From: Acidobacteriota bacterium
Lineage (GTDB): Bacteria; Acidobacteriota; Thermoanaerobaculia; Multivoradales; J023
Reading direction: 5' to 3'
Length of the DNA: 41,385 bases
Assembly (NCBI GenBank): GCA_029263355.1
Contig: JAJCXQ010000194.1
Coordinates: 1-41,385 of the forward strand
The translations under genes and the position numbers were made by a program. Under the pieces are notes generated by a model, which was given only the letters and a program-made list of their open reading frames with translations, had not been told where the DNA came from and searched no databases. Positions within the stretch are counted from its first letter, which is position 1; the number at the start of each line of letters is the position of its first letter. Shown piece after piece: positions 35,302-41,385 of the stretch.

Positions 35302-36846
35302 ATGAATCAACCTGTAAAGAACATCAAAAAGGTTCTCGTCGCCAATCGTGGCGAGATCGCCGTCAGAGTGCTGCGGGGTTGCCACGAGCTTGGTATCCGC
35401 GGCGCGGTCGTCTACTCCGACGCGGATCGCGCCAGTTTGCCGGTCTTGTTGGCCGACGAGGCGTACCGAATTGGCCCCGCACCGTCCAACGAGAGTTACC
35501 TGCGGGGTGAGGCGATCGTCGATCTAGCAGTGGAGATTGGCGCCGACGCCATCCATCCCGGGTACGGTTTCTTGTCCGAAAACGCGGACTTTGCGCGTTA
35601 CGCCGAGCAAAAGGGCGTGATTTTCATCGGCCCTCCAGCCTCTGCCATCGACGCCATGGGCTCCAAGATCGAGAGTCGGCGGATCATGATCGACGCTGGC
35701 GTGGCGGTGGTGCCCGGCGGTCGCGACCCGGTGGCCGACGTTGCGGCAGCTGAAGCCGCCGCCGCCGAGATCACGTATCCGGTTCTGCTCAAAGCTTCAG
35801 CGGGTGGCGGCGGCAAAGGCATGCGCCTGGTGCGTTCTGCCGACGAGCTGCCGGCGGCTTTTCGCGAGGCGCGCTCGGAGGCGATTTCCAGCTTCGGCGA
35901 CGACACGATATACGTCGAGAAATTTGTCGAGGAGCCGCGGCATATCGAGATCCAAGTGCTCGCCGACCACCACGACCAGGTCGTCTCACTGGGCGAACGT
36001 GAGTGCTCCATTCAACGTCGCCATCAAAAGGTGATCGAAGAGGCGCCCTCGCCGGTGGTGGATATCGACCTGCGGCGCCGGATGGGTGACGCGGCAGTCA
36101 AAGCAGCGCAAGCAGTGGGCTACACCAACGCGGGCACCGTCGAATTTCTGCTCGATCGCCATGGCGAGTTCTTTTTCCTGGAGATGAACACCCGGTTGCA
36201 AGTGGAGCATCCGGTGACCGAATTGGTGACCGGGATCGATTTGGTGATTGCTCAGATCCGCATCGCCGAGGGTCGGCCGCTCGAGCCGGGGCTGGCGGAT
36301 CGCCAACCCCAGGGCCACGCCATCGAGGTCCGTCTTTATGCCGAAGATCCCTTCAACAACTTCATGCCCTCGCCGGGTCGCATCGAATACCTGCGACTGC
36401 CCGAAGGTCCGGGAGTGCGTAACGACTGTGGCGTCGTCAGCGGTGGTGAAGTCCCGATCTACTACGATCCGATGCTCGCCAAGTTGATCGTTTGGGGTAG
36501 TGATCGGGCCCACGCGATCGCGCGTCTCGAGCGCGCCCTGAAAGAGCTCAGAATCGAAGGGATTCGCACACCGGTACCGCTCTTTCGCCAGATCCTGCGG
36601 GACGAAGATTTCCGCGCTGGGCGTCTCGACAACGGCATGCTCGATCGTAAACTGAAGAGTGGTGAATGGGCGGCGAGCCAGGTTGATGCCTCCGAGCTTG
36701 CCGACCTGCCGTTGATTGCCGCCGCCATCGCTCACGCTGAACGCCAGGACGTCGTGACCTCGCAGCCGAAGGTCAGCGGCGGCCAGCGAAGTCACTGGAA
36801 AGCCGTCGCACGGCGCGAAGCTGTCGGAGACCACTCATGGAACTGA
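35302..36846 (+). CDS. accC: acyl-CoA/acetyl-CoA carboxylase biotin carboxylase subunit
   Basis: VLVANRGEIAVRVLRGCHELGI, HPGYGFLSENADFA, KASAGGGGKGMR, and FFLEMNTRLQVEHPVTELVTGIDLV. Confidence 0.95.
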   Translation: MNQPVKNIKKVLVANRGEIAVRVLRGCHELGIRGAVVYSDADRASLPVLLADEAYRIGPAPSNESYLRGEAIVDLAVEIGADAIHPGYGFLSENADFARYAEQKGVIFIGPPASAIDAMGSKIESRRIMIDAGVAVVPGGRDPVADVAAAEAAAAEITYPVLLKASAGGGGKGMRLVRSADELPAAFREARSEAISSFGDDTIYVEKFVEEPRHIEIQVLADHHDQVVSLGERECSIQRRHQKVIEEAPSPVVDIDLRRRMGDAAVKAAQAVGYTNAGTVEFLLDRHGEFFFLEMNTRLQVEHPVTELVTGIDLVIAQIRIAEGRPLEPGLADRQPQGHAIEVRLYAEDPFNNFMPSPGRIEYLRLPEGPGVRNDCGVVSGGEVPIYYDPMLAKLIVWGSDRAHAIARLERALKELRIEGIRTPVPLFRQILRDEDFRAGRLDNGMLDRKLKSGEWAASQVDASELADLPLIAAAIAHAERQDVVTSQPKVSGGQRSHWKAVARREAVGDHSWN

Positions 36847-37337
36847 TCATCCGGCATCGAGACCGTGAAGAGACCGTCCATCTCGACCGCACCGAGTCGG
36901 GTTATCGAATCGAGCTTGGCGGCATCGACTATGAGGTGAATGTCGCCCACGACGGTGGCGCCATCCACAGCCTACTGATCGAAGGACGCCAGCACGAAGT
37001 GACGATGCGCCGTCAGAAAGAGGGCGTCTACTGGGTCAACAGCACTCTCGGTGTCGACGAGGTGGAGGTCATGGATCCGCTCACCCACCTGGCTCGCGCG
37101 GCCCACGAAGCTACGGGCAGCGGCGCGAAGCAAGTCACGGCGTACATGCCGGGGCGGGTCGTCGAAATCCTGGTTGCCGAGGGCGACGAGGTTGAAGCGG
37201 GCCAGGGGATCCTGGTGCTCGAGGCGATGAAAATGAAAAATGAGATCCAGGCGGAATCCAGCGGGAAAGTCGAGAAACTGCACGTCGAGCAGGACCAAAC
37301 CGTTGAAGGTGGCGACCCGCTGTTCGAAATCAGCTAG
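36837..37337 (+). CDS. biotinyl-domain subunit of an acyl-CoA carboxylase
   Basis: MPGRVVEILVAEGDEVEAGQGILVLEAMKMKNEIQAESSGKV (biotin site EAMKM); overlaps accC by 10 bp. Confidence 0.93.
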   Translation: MELIIRHRDREETVHLDRTESGYRIELGGIDYEVNVAHDGGAIHSLLIEGRQHEVTMRRQKEGVYWVNSTLGVDEVEVMDPLTHLARAAHEATGSGAKQVTAYMPGRVVEILVAEGDEVEAGQGILVLEAMKMKNEIQAESSGKVEKLHVEQDQTVEGGDPLFEIS

Positions 37338-37449
37338 CCCGCATCGTGCCCTGCCGCCCGGGGATTAGGCCCGTGGCTGCTTTGGCTGGCGGAAAAAAGA
37401 TTCGCCAGGCTCGTGCTAACATTGCGACTCTTCAATAGATAGCTCTCTT

Positions 37450-37482
37450 CTCAGCGACGAGAGGCCTCGCGGTGTCGCTGAG
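37450..37482 (+). promoter_or_regulatory. 5' leader hairpin upstream of the autotransporter gene
   Basis: CTCAGCGAC - 15 nt - GTCGCTGAG, perfect 9-bp arms, ending 18 nt before ATG. Confidence 0.65.
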
Positions 37483-37500
37483 CAATTTGGGGCTCACAGC

Positions 37501-40500
37501 ATGGCGTTACATCTAAGTAGTGAATTCCCCGCGGTAAGACGTCCCTGTCTGGTTGTCCTGATGGCTTGTCTGGCGCTGCCATGGCTAGCTCTGCCGGCGA
37601 TCGCCGGACCGCTTCCCCCTTATCAGCTCATGTTCGTGCCGCCGACGCCGTTGCCGCCGAATGTCACCGAGGCTGACGGCGTGGTGATGTTCGGTGTCCA
37701 GATGCAAGGCGCCTGCGCCGATTTTACGCCGGTGGGTTGGCAAGTGATGGTCCAGCCCGGCACGGCGGATCCGCCGGATATTGGCGCACCCGCGCCATCG
37801 AGCCTGGTGTTCGGCCCGGGTAGTCTGACCCAGGTCTTCTCGATCCCGATCATTGCCGACGGCGAGACGGAGGGTCCGGAGACCTTCGACATTATCCTCA
37901 TGCCGGGGGGTAACGGTGCTGGGCTGGACTGCGGCGATCCCGAGCAACTGCCGTCACAGACCCAATACATCCTGACGGTGACGATCCTCGGTGACGGCCC
38001 GACCGTCGTCGACGTGTTCATCAACGACACCGTTGTCACCGAAGGGGATGCTGACGATGACTTCGCGATGTTCAACGTCACCCTCTCGCAACCCAATCCC
38101 GATGTCGATCCGGTGAGCGTCAGCTGGACAACATCCGACGGCACCGCGACCGGTGGCGCCGATTATGCGATGTCTTCTGGCGTCGTCAACTTCATGCCGG
38201 GAGAGAGCTCTCAGATGATCGCGGTGCCGATCCTCGACGACAGCCAAGTCGAAGAGGATGAGGTCTTCTTTGTGGATCTTCTCAGCACCTCGACCAATGC
38301 TCAGATCGCCGACGGGCAAGGCCAGGGGACGATCCAGGACGATGATGAGCAACCATCTTCGAGTCTGTCGATCAACGACGTCGCGGTGTTCGAAGGTGAT
38401 GCCGGCACCACGGACGCCGTTTTCACCGTCTCCTTGAGTCGTGGGGACGGTCAGAACGACACCGTCACAGTCAGCTACGCCACCCTGGATGGAACCGCCA
38501 CCGAAGCCGACAACGACTACCAGCCGGCCTCCGGACAACTCGTCTTCGAGCCCCAAGAAACCACCCAAACCGTAACGGTCAATGTCGTCGGCGACACCCG
38601 CGTCGAGGCCGACGAAGGTTTTTTTGTGGAGCTCTCGACCCCTGATGGTGCGACCATCGAACAAGGGCGTGGCCGTGGCGGGATTCGCAATGACGACAGC
38701 AACACCGTTCCGATCCTCAGCGTCTCGGATGTTGTGGTCAACGAAGGTGACGAGGGGCCAACCAACGCCGTTTTCACGGTAGAGCTTTCCACCTCCTCCA
38801 CATCCACCGTCTCCGTCGACTTCGAAACCGCCGACGGCACCGCCACCGCCGGCGAGGACTACCAGGCGGGCAGCGGCACCTTGACCTTCGCGCCGGGACA
38901 AGTCGCGATGAGTTTCAACGTTACCATCTCCGGTGACACTAACGTCGAAGCCGACGAGCTGTTTGCCGTCAACCTGTTCAATCCAGTCAATGCCGAGATC
39001 GGCGATGGCATCGGCCGCGGCCTGATCCGCAACGACGATGGCGGCGAAGCCAGCCGCATTCGCCTTGTCCGCACCCGCCAAACCGTGATGGAAGGGGCCG
39101 GTCGGGCAGAGATCCTCGTCGAGCGCATCGGCGGCGTCGACGGCCCGGCCCAAGTCACCATCACGACGGTAGCGGGCACCGCCACCGTGGGTCAGGATTT
39201 TGGGGCGTTGCGAGAGACGGTGCGTTGGCGTTCGGGTGAGGGTGGCCTTAGGGTCGTCCAGGTGGCGATCAATGACGACAACCTGCAAGAGCCCGACGAA
39301 ACCCTCGGCCTGCGTCTCAGCTTGCCGGTTGGCGCCGAGCTGGAAGCGCCGAGCCAACAGCTGCTGGGGATCATCGACGACGACACGCCGCTCCGTCTGG
39401 AAGCGGTGGGAGATCAGGAAGTCACCGTTCGGGTGCGGGAGGAATTTGACCTCCAAGTTCTGGCCTCACGTCTAGACGGCACCCCGGTGGCCGGCGCCAC
39501 GGTAGTGTGGCGGTCTGCCGGCCGCGCCGAGTTGGTTGGGCCGGAGGAGCGCCAGAGCGATGAGGACGGCCTCTCGACCGCCCGCGTCCGCCCCGAGAGC
39601 ATGCCGGGCCAAGCCACCGTCATCGCACGTCTGCAAGGCACCGAGAGCGCGGTGTCGTTCACCATCATGATCGAAGGTAATCTCGGCGATCTCGGCGGCA
39701 ACAACGATGATCTGGACGAGGGCGACATGGACATCGCCGGCGTGCTCGACGAAGCCTGCGCCACCGCCACCGGAGACTTGCTCGAAGCCTGCGAATATCT
39801 GTTTGGCATCGGCGATAACACTGATCGGCAACGAGCCCTCAATGAAATCACCCCGCGCAACCTGGTGACTCAGGGCAACGCCGCTCTCCGGGCGCCGCGT
39901 ATCCAGCTGCGCAACATTGGAGGCCGGCTCAACGCGTTACGGGGCGGCAGCTCCCGTATCGCCGCCGCCGATCAGCTGAGCATCAGCATCCGGGGGGACG
40001 CATTGGCGGTGGGAACGCTGCGCTCCGCGGTCGCGGGTTACGGCCTGGACATCGACAAACTGGCCCAGGCGGTGGACAACGCTCTCCACGGTCGCAGGTC
40101 GAGTCGCCTCGCAAAACGTGCCAAGGGTGGCGCCGCCGGTGCTGATGGTATCGACATCGAATCGCCATGGGGTTTTTTCATCAACGGCCGGGTGTCGTTT
40201 GGTGATGCGCCGCAGACCGGTCGCGAGACCGGTTACGACTTCGAAACCCAAGGCATCACCACCGGTGTCGACTATCGGGTCGGTGATCGGCTGGTGATCG
40301 GCGCCGGTCTCGGTTATCTGGGCACCAACGTCGACGTCGCCCAAGGTGGCGGCAGCCTCGACGTATCAGGCATTTCGGTCTCGCTCTACACGACGTACTA
40401 CACCCGCAGGTTCTACCTCGATGGCATTGTCGCTTACGGTCGCAACGACTATGAGATGGAGCGCATCCTCGAGCTGCCGGTACCCTTCCGCGGCGCCACC

Positions 40501-41016
40501 CGCCAGGTGACCCGTGGCACCCCCGAAGGTGCTCAGCTTTCGCTGGATGTTGGCGTGGGTTACGATTTTTCGATCGGCGCCGCGACCCTCGGCGGCTTCC
40601 TGCGCGCCAGCTTGATCGACGCCTCGATCGACGCCTTCAGCGAAACCGGCGCCGGCCCCTTTGACCTGCGCTTCGGCGAGCAAGAGATCGAGTCGCTACA
40701 AACCGAAGCCGGGTTCGAGCTCAGTTACCCCGCCAGCTTCCGTTGGGGAGTCGTCCAGCCGAGCCTACGCCTGTCCTATCTGCACGAATTCATGGACGAC
40801 CGGCGAGTGATCCGGGCGCGCTTCCGGAGTGACGCTTTGGGCCGACCGTTTGTCGTTGTCACCGATACCCCGGATCGCGATTTCTTCAATGTCGGCGCGG
40901 GGGTCACCGTCACCTTGCCGCGCAGCATGGCAACCTACCTGCTGTTCGACACCGACCTCGAACGTGATGATCTCGACATTTACACCCTGTCGGGAGGTTT
41001 CCGTTTTCAGTTCTGA
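37501..41016 (+). CDS. autotransporter with Calx-beta repeat passenger, Big-like domain and C-terminal beta-barrel
   Basis: Signal peptide; repeated VSxxDGTATxxxDYxxxSGxxxFxPGxxxxxxxVxIxxDxxxExDExFxVxL units; C-terminal barrel ending LSGGFRFQF. Confidence 0.9.
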   Translation: MALHLSSEFPAVRRPCLVVLMACLALPWLALPAIAGPLPPYQLMFVPPTPLPPNVTEADGVVMFGVQMQGACADFTPVGWQVMVQPGTADPPDIGAPAPSSLVFGPGSLTQVFSIPIIADGETEGPETFDIILMPGGNGAGLDCGDPEQLPSQTQYILTVTILGDGPTVVDVFINDTVVTEGDADDDFAMFNVTLSQPNPDVDPVSVSWTTSDGTATGGADYAMSSGVVNFMPGESSQMIAVPILDDSQVEEDEVFFVDLLSTSTNAQIADGQGQGTIQDDDEQPSSSLSINDVAVFEGDAGTTDAVFTVSLSRGDGQNDTVTVSYATLDGTATEADNDYQPASGQLVFEPQETTQTVTVNVVGDTRVEADEGFFVELSTPDGATIEQGRGRGGIRNDDSNTVPILSVSDVVVNEGDEGPTNAVFTVELSTSSTSTVSVDFETADGTATAGEDYQAGSGTLTFAPGQVAMSFNVTISGDTNVEADELFAVNLFNPVNAEIGDGIGRGLIRNDDGGEASRIRLVRTRQTVMEGAGRAEILVERIGGVDGPAQVTITTVAGTATVGQDFGALRETVRWRSGEGGLRVVQVAINDDNLQEPDETLGLRLSLPVGAELEAPSQQLLGIIDDDTPLRLEAVGDQEVTVRVREEFDLQVLASRLDGTPVAGATVVWRSAGRAELVGPEERQSDEDGLSTARVRPESMPGQATVIARLQGTESAVSFTIMIEGNLGDLGGNNDDLDEGDMDIAGVLDEACATATGDLLEACEYLFGIGDNTDRQRALNEITPRNLVTQGNAALRAPRIQLRNIGGRLNALRGGSSRIAAADQLSISIRGDALAVGTLRSAVAGYGLDIDKLAQAVDNALHGRRSSRLAKRAKGGAAGADGIDIESPWGFFINGRVSFGDAPQTGRETGYDFETQGITTGVDYRVGDRLVIGAGLGYLGTNVDVAQGGGSLDVSGISVSLYTTYYTRRFYLDGIVAYGRNDYEMERILELPVPFRGATRQVTRGTPEGAQLSLDVGVGYDFSIGAATLGGFLRASLIDASIDAFSETGAGPFDLRFGEQEIESLQTEAGFELSYPASFRWGVVQPSLRLSYLHEFMDDRRVIRARFRSDALGRPFVVVTDTPDRDFFNVGAGVTVTLPRSMATYLLFDTDLERDDLDIYTLSGGFRFQF

Positions 41017-41079
41017 GCCGTCGACATTCGCGCCTAGCGAACAGCGACGCTTGCGCCCAGCGAAGAAGGAGAATGTACC

Positions 41080-41385
41080 GTGGTGAACCGAAACACGCCA
41101 GCGTCACCTCTCTTGTCAGATTCCGGATCGGGTGGGGGCGCCCCTCTCCCGGGAGAGCGTGAAGGGTGGGCCGGAGAGAGGTCGGGGGTGAGGGGTCTGC
41201 CAGTCCCTGTTTCGGGCTCAGTGTTACTGACACTGATGCTGGCGCTGATGTTGCCGTCCGAGGGTGCGGCTCGCGACAAGAAAAAGGCCAAGGGGACTAG
41301 CGCGGTGACGGCCGATGATTTGATGATTGTCGACTGTCTGCTTCCCAACAAGGTTCGACGATTGGGGCGTCGCAACACCCACATC
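41080..41385 (+). CDS. partial CDS of a secreted protein of unknown family with repeat-derived N-terminus
   Basis: Open frame from GTG at 41080 (SD aaggag) to the window end: VVNRNTPASPLLSDSGSGGGAPLPGEREGWAGERSGVRGLPVPVSGSVLLTLMLALMLPSEGAARDKKKAKGTSAVTADDLMIVDCLLPNKVRRLGRRNTHI; in-frame GTG at 41188 is an alternative start. Confidence 0.6.
   Translation, partial: MVNRNTPASPLLSDSGSGGGAPLPGEREGWAGERSGVRGLPVPVSGSVLLTLMLALMLPSEGAARDKKKAKGTSAVTADDLMIVDCLLPNKVRRLGRRNTHI
41141..41196. repeat. REP-like palindromic element of the 'CCCCTCTCCC...GGGTGAGGGG' type
   Basis: Perfect 14-bp palindrome CTCTCCCGGGAGAG at 41144-41157 and outer near-inverted arms CCCCTCTCCC / GGGTGAGGGG. Confidence 0.75.

Noticed and set aside
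37954-39456. 500 aa minus-strand ORF antisense to the autotransporter
   Set aside because: Frame mirrors the repeated D/V/T-rich codons of the sense gene in GC-rich DNA; no recognisable motif and the sense protein is clearly real.

Overview
The window reads as chromosomal, GC-rich bacterial sequence. Gene content is compatible with Acidobacteriota or a similar lineage, but this is inferred, not proven. It is mostly housekeeping: a macromolecular-synthesis cluster (rpsU, mutS2, dnaG, rpoD), pckA, a purD-ricT-hfq-pdxA run, mtnA, ssrA (tmRNA), dusB, a bacillithiol pair (bshC-bshB1), yidD, and acyl-CoA carboxylase subunits. Less ordinary content: (1) a three-gene ACP / fatty-acyl-AMP ligase / geranylgeranyl-reductase-like operon; (2) a GAF-like protein with a long acidic repeat linker and a coiled C-terminal module, overlapping a sulfatase-fold lipoprotein whose catalytic motifs look degenerate; (3) an acyl-CoA-synthetase homologue with a destroyed P-loop and no C-terminal half; (4) a divergent Hfq overlapping ricT, with pdxA apparently starting at a CTG; (5) a bacterial SMUG1-type uracil-DNA glycosylase; (6) a Calx-beta autotransporter followed by a gene whose 5' end contains a dispersed palindromic repeat; (7) a window-wide pattern of TAnnAT -10 hexamers 7-10 nt before start codons, suggesting leaderless mRNAs. 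No CRISPR array, transposase, integrase or phage gene was seen. Product names come from reading translated motifs; no database search was run.
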